Below are positions 1 through 7,211 of a stretch of 64,000 nucleotides of DNA, in pieces. Under the pieces are notes generated by a model, which saw only the letters and a program-made list of their open reading frames with translations, did not search any database and was not told the DNA's origin. The translations under genes and the position numbers were made by a program. This stretch comes from Pseudomonas sp. H1h (GTDB taxonomy: Bacteria; Pseudomonadota; Gammaproteobacteria; Pseudomonadales; Pseudomonadaceae), in the NCBI RefSeq assembly GCF_000633255.1, contig NZ_AYMJ01000001.1, positions 1-64,000 on the forward strand. The letters are read 5' to 3'. Every line of letters begins with the position of its first letter. Position 1 is the first letter of the stretch.

Positions 1-183
1 CCGATGCAGTATCCGTAGTCTCGCAATGACCTCAATTTCATCGGTAAACTGCATACTGCCCGTCAGTTGACCAGGCTGAAGCGCATTTCTTGTCAACTTC
101 AGATCCTGTGACGAACTAGCCTGGCCCATCAATTCAATGTGACGATCTCGCGTGCGGCCGGCGTCGGACCGACAGGTGTGCAT
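1..183 (-). pseudogene. possible C-terminal fragment of a REP-associated (RAYT-like) transposase, open at the window edge
   Basis: A minus-strand frame runs from an ATG at 183 to the window edge without a stop (61 codons). Its residues include NALQPGQLTGSMQFTDEIE and RLRILHR, which resemble the C-terminal tail of RAYT/IS200-like transposases (a short helix, then a Gly/Phe-rich turn, then a basic end). The part between 183 and about 120 looks less like that family, so this is probably a remnant. The family assignment is from memory of the pattern and is weak. The real 3' end lies outside the window. Confidence 0.25.
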
Positions 184-562
184 TTATATCATTTGGAGTT
201 GAATAGATCCGTCACCTTTATTTTTTGAATCACGTTGGTATATGCCGAATTTTTTCCCAGTGAGTAGCCGAGAATAAAGTTTATTAGTTAGTTGGGTTCG
301 CGTTCAAGCCTGATGCCGGTGGCGAGGTGTTGCCGCGGCTTTATTCGTTTTTGAAAGGTAAATCTGCGCTATTTTTTATTGAGTAAGACTCACCATTACA
401 AACCATGTTTTGCAAGGCTTGTAATGGAAGGTTTTAGATTGGGTGTTTTATAGCATCTCGGTTTAAAAATAGGAGTGCCACCTTTCTGTATCCGTGCCGC
501 CACCTCCTGGGCCTTGGCTGCATGTTTGGGGTTGTCGATATAAGAGGGCTCACTTGATAGAT
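184..562. other. AT-rich non-coding stretch
   Basis: No credible gene is visible. The base composition is clearly richer in A and T than the rest of the window, which suggests acquired or decayed DNA at this edge. I see no tRNA or clear terminator. Confidence 0.4.
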
Positions 563-862
563 CTAATTTTTATCATCGTTGGATTTATATGGCGTTGATG
601 ATGTTTCGAGATAACCTGTTTTGTTTAAGTAGTCTTGTGATGATCTAGAATTCTCAAGGGCTTCCTTTTCGACGGCTTCCTGTGCTTCCCTGTTTGCCGT
701 GGCGATCGCAAGTTCTTTAGTATACTCCGTGGGGTTTAAAGGTCCTGCGAAGTAACCGCCGTTGCCGTAGCAGCCGCAAAAAACATAGTTAGGATCTTTA
801 TTGCATTGGCAATTTTTAGGGTGCCAAATCGATTCACTTTTCCAAGTGTATGAGCCAGGCAT
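563..862 (-). CDS. hypothetical small cysteine-containing protein
   Basis: A 99-residue protein I do not recognise. The start is supported by a good ribosome binding site on the minus strand (AAGGA eight bases before the ATG at 862). The N-terminal half holds a Cys cluster (CQC at about residues 18-20, then CGC at 29-31) and a glycine/aromatic-rich stretch. The C-terminal half is charged and probably helical, and the tail is rich in Ser, Asn and Lys. It has no signal peptide or membrane segment. Its codon use is AT-rich compared with all its neighbours, and it stands alone, flanked by non-coding DNA. This fits an acquired orphan gene, for example a toxin-immunity or phage-derived protein, but nothing in the sequence shows a function. 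Confidence 0.5.
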   Translation of the reverse strand: MPGSYTWKSESIWHPKNCQCNKDPNYVFCGCYGNGGYFAGPLNPTEYTKELAIATANREAQEAVEKEALENSRSSQDYLNKTGYLETSSTPYKSNDDKN

Positions 863-1479
863 CTCGTTATTCCTTCTGATAATCGTGAAAGGGGACGGAT
901 TTTCTTATTGGAAATGTCCCGTTGTTTGGGTTTTCGTGATTGATATTGGGCTAGAGATGTTGGCTCGTCACCTGTAAAAGTTGACAGGTGTTGATGCCGT
1001 GTTGCGATATTGAAAGATCATAAAAGGAATAAGGGGCAGTTAAAAAATGGCGGCTGATCGAGTCGAAAATGGAACAAAGACGGGGGTATTGATCTATCGC
1101 TTTTTTTATTAAGTTTCACTTCGCAGGTCTATCTCTTGCCCCGATTCAATATCTTCAATCCGGTATCTCCTGGGTTTCACCTGAAGGGCTAATTGAACAA
1201 CAAGGTCAACAAGCCTGAGCGTAAAGCTGCGTTGATGAAAAAAACGCCGAGAGACGGGTTTTTTATTCGGCGCAACGATCATTTTCAGAACACTTCTGAA
1301 CCCCTGTAGGAGTGAGCCTGCTCGCGATGGCGGAGTGTCAGGCGTCCATGGTGCTGGATGTCAGAGCGCAATCGCGAGCAGGCTCACTCCTACAATCAGA
1401 TCGTATACAGCTGCATGTCATCGGGTGGCGGTGAGGACGCCTTCGCTGGCAGGCCAGCTCCCACAGGGTTCTGCCTATG
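863..1479. other. intergenic region with a REPIN and a decayed repeat
   Basis: No gene is visible. The stretch holds a full REPIN (1304-1394) and, next to the alginate lyase stop, a partial copy of another Pseudomonas repeat (GCTGGCAGGCCAGCTCCCAC, about 1445-1464). A run of A residues followed by T residues around 1238-1268 can form only a short CCG/CGG stem and is not called as a terminator. Confidence 0.5.
1304..1394. repeat. REPIN (two inverted REPs)
   Basis: TGTAGGAGTGAGCCTGCTCGC at 1305-1325 is repeated inverted at 1371-1394, with about 40 bases between. This is the GTAGGAGTGAGCC subtype, which is also seen at 17083-17175 and 53851-53919. Confidence 0.85.
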
Positions 1480-2148
1480 TCACTTGTCGTGATCAATATC
1501 CAGCTTGCTGAACGTCACCTGCCCACCTTCGCTGGTGTACCCGGTGTTGTCCTGCACATACACGCCTGCCTTGAAATACAGCGGCTTGTTGCGCCAGGTG
1601 GCGCTGATTTGTGAATCCCACTGATAACCCGCCGCGCTCACGCCCAGCGCGCCGCCGGGGCTTAAGTGGATGAGGTAGTTGAATTCGTTGTCCAGTCTGA
1701 TTCCGGTGGCGAGGGTGATGACGCGGCTTTCCTTGTCGTCGGGGTGCATGCGGACTTTGATCACCAGGTTGCCGTTCCGGGTTTTTTCCTTGTACTGGTA
1801 TTCAAGCTTGACCAACGGGCGCTGGCTTTCATAGGCGTGGATCTGGCCGATGACGATCTTGCCGGAGCTGGGCACCTTGTTCACTGCGAGGGTCGCACGC
1901 AGCAGGTTGTCGGCATCCGGGTAGTACCAGTTACGCAACGTACCGTTGCTGTAGGTTTCGCGCAGTTCGGTGCGCGGGTAGATGGCGTTTTCGGTTTTTG
2001 ATCCGGTAACCGGCGACCAGAAAAACAAGGTGCCGGTGTCGGAATGGAAGTACTGATCCTTGAAGCCATCCACCAGTTTGGAGGTTTCGACGGTGTACGG
2101 CGGACTGCCGACGGGAACGCTGAGGTTCCAGGTTGCGAGATCGATCAT
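1480..2148 (-). CDS. polysaccharide lyase family 7 (alginate lyase)
   Basis: A 222-residue single-domain PL7 lyase, predicted to cleave alginate by beta-elimination. The three PL7 signature blocks are present in order: RTELRE (about residue 60), QIH (about 97) and YFKAGVYVQ near the C-terminus, which carry the Arg, Gln/His and Tyr residues of the family active site. The start was set at the ATG at 2148, which has GGAAG eight bases upstream. A longer frame would need a TTG codon at 2166. No signal peptide is seen, so the protein may be cytoplasmic or released by lysis, unlike the periplasmic AlgL of family PL5. It is a single gene that reads towards the low-GC left edge. Substrate preference (polyM or polyG) cannot be read from the sequence. 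Confidence 0.88.
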   Translation of the reverse strand: MIDLATWNLSVPVGSPPYTVETSKLVDGFKDQYFHSDTGTLFFWSPVTGSKTENAIYPRTELRETYSNGTLRNWYYPDADNLLRATLAVNKVPSSGKIVIGQIHAYESQRPLVKLEYQYKEKTRNGNLVIKVRMHPDDKESRVITLATGIRLDNEFNYLIHLSPGGALGVSAAGYQWDSQISATWRNKPLYFKAGVYVQDNTGYTSEGGQVTFSKLDIDHDK

Positions 2149-2483
2149 GTCGGTTCTTCCACTCAATTCATCCTGAACGCGAGTGCCAGAAGCTCTAGCC
2201 CGCGCCTTTTCGGGCGGCCTTTATAAGCGTAGAGGACTTTTTTGTTAACGCCCGTTTGGCAGATGATTGGCGTCAACATCCTGTCGAAATGCCATCTGTC
2301 CCGGTTTTCGCGGGCTACAGGGGTTACCGTTAGTCGGTAAATCGCGGCTTTGGCCAAATGATGGCGGCGTGACAGCTTCTGCTTTTACAGATCCGGTACT
2401 AGAGTGATGACTCAGTAACTGTACGGTTTTCACGAGAAACCGGCCGATATCCCGAAAAGAGATGTCCCGACAAGAGAAGCAGC
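2149..2483. other. divergent intergenic region
   Basis: This separates the PL7 lyase (minus) from the c-di-GMP gene (plus). A short hairpin (GCCCG/CGGGC, about 2198-2215) is present. I see no clear promoter boxes or riboswitch. Confidence 0.4.
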
Positions 2484-4607
2484 ATGGAATGCGCGCAACC
2501 CCAGCCAGGTGAAGGCAGCTCTGTCCTTTTGATCGTTGATGATTACCCTGAAAACCTGATCAGTATGCGCGCGTTGTTGCAGCGTCAGGATTGGCTCGTC
2601 ATGACCGCCGCCTCCGGTTTCGAGGCGCTCAATCTTTTGCTCGAACACGATGTCGACCTGGTGCTGCTGGACGTGCAGATGCCGGGCATGGACGGCTTCG
2701 AAGTCGCGCGACTGATGCGCGGCAGCCAGCGTACGCGGCTCACTCCAATCATTTTCCTCACCGCCAACGAGCAGTCCCAGGATGCAGTGATCAAGGGCTA
2801 TGCCAGCGGCGCGGTGGATTATCTGTTCAAGCCGTTCGACCCGCAGATTCTCAAGCCCAAGGTGCAGGCGCTGCTCGAACATCAGCGCAACCGCCGCGCC
2901 TTGCAACGCCTGACCCATGACCTGGAAGTCGCTCGCGCCTTCAACGCCTCGGTGCTGGATAACGCGGCGGAGGGGATTCTGGTGCTCGGCGAGGACGGTT
3001 TGATCCGATTCGCCAATCCGGCGATTTCGCGCTTGCTCAATGCCCCGGTGAAGGAGCTTGAGGGCAAGGAGTTTCTCGATTTCCTGCAGAAACCGCACAT
3101 TCCCCTCTGGGCCGATTCCGAGTTGTTTGCCGGTTATCGGCGCGGCGAAACCCTGCGTCTGCACGACGCGCTGCTGCGTACTGCACCAGGGCAACAGGTG
3201 CCGGTGGCGTTGTCATGCGCGCCGCTGCCGACCGAGCAACACGCGATGGTGGTGACGGTGCTGGATATGTCGGTGGTGCGCCACCTGCATCAGCAACTGG
3301 AGTTTCAGGCGGTGACCGATCCGCTGACCGGCCTGCTCAATCGGCGTGGTTTCTATCAGACGGTAGAGAATCTGCTGCTGCGCGGTGAACGCAGCGACAG
3401 TAGTTGGGTGCTGCTGTATCTCGACCTCGATGGTTTCAAGCGGGTCAACGATTCCCTCGGCCACGATGCCGGTGATCGGGTGCTGCGCTGGGTCTCCGAG
3501 CAGTTGAAGGCCTGCTTGCGGCCGTTCGACATTCTGGCGCGCATGGGCGGTGACGAGTTCACCGCGTTGCTCGATCTGGAGTTTCCCGAGCAAGCGGCCA
3601 AGATTGCCGAGAAGCTCATCGAGCGGGTGTCGATCTGTCAGCAGATCGAAGGGCTGGACATTGCATTGGGCGCGAGTATCGGCATCGCCACCTACCCGGA
3701 CTGCGGTTCGAACCTCGACGGATTGCTGCGTGCGTCCGACATCGCCATGTACGAAGCCAAGCGTGCCGGGCGGCAGCAGTATCGTTTTTATGATCACGAC
3801 ATGAACGGTCGGGCACGCTCGCGCCTGATGCTCGAAGAAAGCGTGCGCGCAGCGATTGAAAACCGTGATTTCAATCTGGTGTATCAGCCACAGGTAGCGA
3901 TCGACAGTGGGCAGATTCGTGGCTTCGAGGCCCTGTTGCGCTGGCAGCATCCGAGTGTCGGCGATGTACCGCCGGGGCTGTTTTTGCCGTTGCTGGAAGA
4001 GGCGCGGCTGATCAGCCGACTCGGCAGCTGGATCTATCATCGCGGTGCCGGTCAGCGCAAAGCCTGGGAAACCCTGTTTGCCGAAGATCTGGTACTCGGC
4101 GTGAGCCTGAGCAACACCCAGTTCGGCCTGCCGAATCTTGCCACTGAATTGCGTCAGGTGCTGGAGCGGCATGCCTTGCAGCCGCGGCAACTGGAAGTCG
4201 AAATTACCGAAGAGGCGCTGATGCACAACCCGGATGAAACCCGTAAGCAGTTGCGTCTGCTGCGCAATCTGGGGGTGCGGGTGGCGCTGGATGATTTCGG
4301 TTCGGGGCCATGTTCGCTGGCACATCTGCGTGATCTTGAGCTCGATACGCTCAAGCTTGATCGGCACCTGATCGCCCGACTGCCGGATTCGGCCCGGGAC
4401 GCCTCGCTGGTGAGCACAGTGATCAGTTTGTGCAAACAATATGGTTTGCTGGTGATCGCCGAAGGTGTGGAAACCATTGAGCAGTACCAATGGCTGCAGG
4501 CCCATGGTTGCGAATACGTGCAAGGCTTCCTGGTAGCGCGGCCGATGATGGCCGATGCCGTCGCAAGCTTTGCCGAGCCGTTTGACTGGAGCGCGCTGCC
4601 CGGTTGA
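2484..4607 (+). CDS. response regulator with PAS, GGDEF and EAL domains
   Basis: A 707-residue cyclic-di-GMP turnover protein. The order is a receiver domain (about 12-135, phospho-acceptor Asp63 in LLDVQMPG), a PAS-like domain (about 150-260), GGDEF (about 275-430) and EAL (about 445-700). The GGDEF motif is intact at 355-359 and an RxxD inhibitory site (RPFD, 346-349) lies five residues before it. The EAL domain also looks competent: EAL at 482-484, later EITEE, DDFGSG, LKLD and EGVET. So both synthesis and breakdown of c-di-GMP are possible, with the receiver and PAS domains setting the balance. No histidine kinase is adjacent, so the phosphate donor must be encoded elsewhere. It is cytoplasmic, with no membrane segments. 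The ribosome binding site is weak. Confidence 0.93.
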   Translation: MECAQPQPGEGSSVLLIVDDYPENLISMRALLQRQDWLVMTAASGFEALNLLLEHDVDLVLLDVQMPGMDGFEVARLMRGSQRTRLTPIIFLTANEQSQDAVIKGYASGAVDYLFKPFDPQILKPKVQALLEHQRNRRALQRLTHDLEVARAFNASVLDNAAEGILVLGEDGLIRFANPAISRLLNAPVKELEGKEFLDFLQKPHIPLWADSELFAGYRRGETLRLHDALLRTAPGQQVPVALSCAPLPTEQHAMVVTVLDMSVVRHLHQQLEFQAVTDPLTGLLNRRGFYQTVENLLLRGERSDSSWVLLYLDLDGFKRVNDSLGHDAGDRVLRWVSEQLKACLRPFDILARMGGDEFTALLDLEFPEQAAKIAEKLIERVSICQQIEGLDIALGASIGIATYPDCGSNLDGLLRASDIAMYEAKRAGRQQYRFYDHDMNGRARSRLMLEESVRAAIENRDFNLVYQPQVAIDSGQIRGFEALLRWQHPSVGDVPPGLFLPLLEEARLISRLGSWIYHRGAGQRKAWETLFAEDLVLGVSLSNTQFGLPNLATELRQVLERHALQPRQLEVEITEEALMHNPDETRKQLRLLRNLGVRVALDDFGSGPCSLAHLRDLELDTLKLDRHLIARLPDSARDASLVSTVISLCKQYGLLVIAEGVETIEQYQWLQAHGCEYVQGFLVARPMMADAVASFAEPFDWSALPG

Positions 4608-4650
4608 ATTCGCTACACTGGCGCTCTTTTCGAACCGTGTTGCCGTGTCC

Positions 4651-5142
4651 ATGACTGCGTTGAAATACCTCCAGGCCTATCCTGCGCAATTGCAGGATCA
4701 GGTGCGCCAACTGATCGCCGAACAGCGTCTGGGTGACTACCTGAGCCAACGCTATCCCGGGCGCCACGATGTGCAGAGCGACAAGGCGTTGTACAGCTAC
4801 GCGCTGGACCTGAAGCAGGAATACCTGCGCAACGCCCCGGCCATCGACAAAGTGCTGTTCGACAACCGCCTCGACCTGACTCATCGCGCTCTGGGCCTGC
4901 ACACCACGGTGTCGCGGGTACAGGGCGGCAAGCTCAAGGCCAAGAAGGAGATTCGCATTGCTTCGCTGTTCAAGGAAGCGGCGCCCGAGTTTCTGAAGAT
5001 GATCGTCGTGCATGAGCTGGCGCACTTCAAAGAGTCGGACCACAACAAGGCTTTTTATAAATTGTGTGAACACATGCTGCCGGGGTATCACCAGGTCGAG
5101 TTTGACTTGCGGGTGTACCTGACGTGGCGGGATCTGCAATAG
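4651..5142 (+). CDS. YgjP-like zinc metallopeptidase domain protein
   Basis: A 163-residue protein of the YgjP/WLM-like metallopeptidase family. The zinc motif HELAHFKESDHNKAF (HExxH followed by a third His) lies near residue 125. The frame stays open upstream into the preceding gene, but the ATG at 4651 gives the family's usual N-terminus. It starts 43 bases after the c-di-GMP gene and may be co-transcribed with it. The substrate of this family is not established. It is probably a cytoplasmic protein. Confidence 0.85.
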   Translation: MTALKYLQAYPAQLQDQVRQLIAEQRLGDYLSQRYPGRHDVQSDKALYSYALDLKQEYLRNAPAIDKVLFDNRLDLTHRALGLHTTVSRVQGGKLKAKKEIRIASLFKEAAPEFLKMIVVHELAHFKESDHNKAFYKLCEHMLPGYHQVEFDLRVYLTWRDLQ

Positions 5143-5162
5143 CCGCATCAAGGAGCGGGTGG

Positions 5163-5459
5163 ATGGACGTCAGCAAGACCAAAAGCAGTTTCTACCGTCG
5201 CCTGTACGTGGCCTACCTGATCGACAGCGGCCTGGCCGCCAGCGTGCCGGCGCTGACCGAGGTCACCGGCATGCCCCGGCGCACGGCGCAGGACACCATC
5301 GCCGCGTTGGTGGATCTGGATATCGTCTGTGAATTCGAGCAGGAAGAGGGCGCACGCAACCATGCCGGGCGCTATCGGATTCGCGAGTGGGGGGCGATTG
5401 ATCGTGGTTGGATCGAGCGCAATTTGCGGCAGATCAAGGCTGTGCTGGAATATCCCTGA
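5163..5459 (+). CDS. winged-helix DNA-binding protein (small)
   Basis: A 98-residue protein starting 20 bases after the metallopeptidase gene, with a GGAGCGGGTGG ribosome binding region. Residues 10-75 look like a winged helix: helices over YLIDSGLAASVPALTEVTG, a recognition helix at MPRRTAQDTIAALVDLDI, then a beta wing ending in GRYRIREWG. The fold suggests a small transcriptional regulator, perhaps of the two genes upstream, but no operator was identified. Confidence 0.75.
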   Translation: MDVSKTKSSFYRRLYVAYLIDSGLAASVPALTEVTGMPRRTAQDTIAALVDLDIVCEFEQEEGARNHAGRYRIREWGAIDRGWIERNLRQIKAVLEYP

Positions 5460-5483
5460 GTCCTGCGTTGTCTGAGTTGACGC

Positions 5484-5551
5484 CTTCGCGAGCAAGCCCG
5501 CTCCCACAGGGCATTGCATTCCAGATGTGGGAGCGAGCCTGCTCGCGAAGG
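5484..5551. repeat. REPIN
   Basis: Inverted REPs at 5484-5507 and 5527-5551. The right REP ends six bases before the stop codon of the ElaA-like gene, so the element sits almost against the coding end. Confidence 0.85.
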
Positions 5552-5556
5552 AGCCT

Positions 5557-6009
5557 TCAGGAACGACGCATCCCTATGTGCGGAATGTCATCCTCGAGGT
5601 ATTCCTCACCCGCCACGACAAAGCCGTACCGGCCGTAATACCCCTGCAAATGCGCCTGCGCCGACAGATAGATCGGTACCTGCGGCCAATGCTTCTCGGC
5701 CTGTTTCAGCGCGTGTTCCATCATCGTGTGCCCCAGGCCTTTGCCCCGGCCTTGGGGTGCGATGATCACGCGGCCGATCACCACGTCACCGCCCTGGGAC
5801 TCTGGGTCAAGCAGGCGCAGATAGGCGATCAACTGCTCATCTTCCCAGCCCATCAAGTGATGGGTGTCGCCGTCCAGATCCTGACCGTCGAGGTCCGGGT
5901 AGGCGCATTTCTGTTCGACCACGAACACCTCCGAGCGCAGCTTCAGCAGTGCGTACAACTGCTCTTTGCCCAGATCGCTGTGATGCTTGCAGATCCACTC
6001 TATTGTCAT
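5557..6009 (-). CDS. GNAT family N-acetyltransferase, ElaA-like
   Basis: A 150-residue acetyltransferase. LRSEVFVVEQ near the start and DLDGQDLDGDTHH are typical of the ElaA subgroup, and the acetyl-CoA loop is seen as APQGRGKGLGHTMM (about 90-103), followed by a C-terminal PHIGMRR. The start was set at the ATG at 6009, which has AAGGAG upstream. The longer frame to 6096 lacks one. The acceptor substrate is unknown for this subgroup. It is a single gene with a REPIN directly after its stop. Confidence 0.88.
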   Translation of the reverse strand: MTIEWICKHHSDLGKEQLYALLKLRSEVFVVEQKCAYPDLDGQDLDGDTHHLMGWEDEQLIAYLRLLDPESQGGDVVIGRVIIAPQGRGKGLGHTMMEHALKQAEKHWPQVPIYLSAQAHLQGYYGRYGFVVAGEEYLEDDIPHIGMRRS

Positions 6010-6266
6010 CTTGCGGCTCCTTGAACTCCGTCGCCCGATACTAAGCGCACAGGCTTCAGATGTCTGTATGGCGTAAGAGTCTGTGACAAAGGTCAAAATG
6101 CCATCATTCCTTTCTCGCGATGGCGGCTGCTTTGTGTAATCTGCTGGTAAGCGCTGTGCACGGGCTTCAATGAGCTACTGTTAGGGCCTGGGTTTCGCCG
6201 GTAAGGGGCCTTGGGGTTTTGACTGGAAAACACGCTGGGCAGCCTGCCCGCTAAGGATTTTCAAGC

Positions 6267-7004
6267 ATGCCGCGACTGCATCGAGCCTTTGCTTTGATCG
6301 GATTGCTCTTGCTGGCCCAAACCGCCGCAGCGGACAAGTTGCGACTGGTGTTTGATATCTGGCCGCCTTTTACCGACGACACGCTGGTCAACGGCGGTCT
6401 GGCCACTGACATCGTCAGCACCGCATTGGCCCGGGCCGGCTACGCCAGCGACTATGAGCAGGTGCCATGGGCGCGGGCGCTGCTGGGGGTTGGCGAGGGG
6501 CGTTACGACGTGCTGGTCAATGCCTGGTACAACGACGAACGCACCAAACTCGGCCAGTTCTCTAGTGAATACCTGCTCAATCGCATCCGCTTTCTCAAGC
6601 GCAAGGACACACCACTGGACTACAGCAGTCTGGAGCAACTGCACACCTATCCGATCGCGGTGGTGCGCGGCTATGCCTATTCACAGGCGTTCGACGCCGA
6701 CACCGCACTGCAGAAAGTCCCGGTGCACAACTTCGCCATGGCAGTGCGCATGCTGGCGGCGGATCGGGTCAAGTTGACACTGGAAGATGAATACGTCGCG
6801 CGGTATTACCTGGCGCGCGAATCACCCAAGGTGCGCAACGCCGTGGAGTTCCTGCCCAAGCCGCTGAGCGAGAACAGCCTGCACATTCTGGTGAGTCTGA
6901 AGAATCCTGAGCATGAGCAGATCGTGGCGGGGTTTGATAAGGCGATTGCGGCGATGAAGGCGGATGGCAGTTATGACCGGTTGATGCGGCAGCATGGGAT
7001 GTAG
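6267..7004 (+). CDS. periplasmic amino-acid-type substrate-binding protein
   Basis: A 245-residue protein of the bacterial solute-binding family 3. A signal peptide is visible (basic MPRLHR, then a hydrophobic stretch, cleavage likely after AQTAAA). The mature part begins LRLVFDIWPPFTDD, where such proteins bind the ligand carboxylate, and includes a DVLVNAWY strand. No permease or ATPase gene is adjacent, so it may serve a distant transporter or act as an orphan sensor input. The end of this gene was copied into a 97-bp tandem duplication with a REP (see 6992-7182). The ligand cannot be predicted. Confidence 0.82.
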   Translation: MPRLHRAFALIGLLLLAQTAAADKLRLVFDIWPPFTDDTLVNGGLATDIVSTALARAGYASDYEQVPWARALLGVGEGRYDVLVNAWYNDERTKLGQFSSEYLLNRIRFLKRKDTPLDYSSLEQLHTYPIAVVRGYAYSQAFDADTALQKVPVHNFAMAVRMLAADRVKLTLEDEYVARYYLARESPKVRNAVEFLPKPLSENSLHILVSLKNPEHEQIVAGFDKAIAAMKADGSYDRLMRQHGM

Positions 7005-7182
7005 GGGCTGATCCGCAAATTGCTGTGTGGCTGGTGGCCCTTTCGCGAGCAACCCGCTCCCACCTTGGAGTGCGTTCCCCTGTGGGGGGCATGGGATGTT
7101 GGGGGGGATCTGAAAATTGTTGTGTGGCTGGTGGCCCTTTCGCGAGCAAGCCCGCTCCCACCTTGGAGTGCGTTCCCCTGTG
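6992..7182. repeat. 97-bp tandem duplication of a gene end plus REP
   Basis: Copy 1 (6992-7088) begins with the last codons and stop of the binding-protein gene (GCATGGGATGTAG) and continues into a REP. Copy 2 (7089-7182) has the same order with small changes (GCATGGGATGTTG, so the stop codon is lost). The REP in copy 1 lacks one base (GAGCAACCCGC against GAGCAAGCCCGC). Confidence 0.8.
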
Positions 7183-7203
7183 GGAGCGGGCTTGCTCGCG
7201 AAG
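7139..7203. repeat. REPIN
   Basis: Inverted REPs at 7139-7163 and 7180-7203, directly before the stop of the YccS-type gene. The left REP is part of the tandem duplication above. Confidence 0.85.
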
Positions 7204-7211
7204 GCGCCCTT

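Noticed and set aside
1238..1268. A-run, short stem and T-run resembling a terminator
   Set aside because: Only a three-base-pair stem forms reliably, with mismatches outside it, and the neighbouring gene ends too far away.
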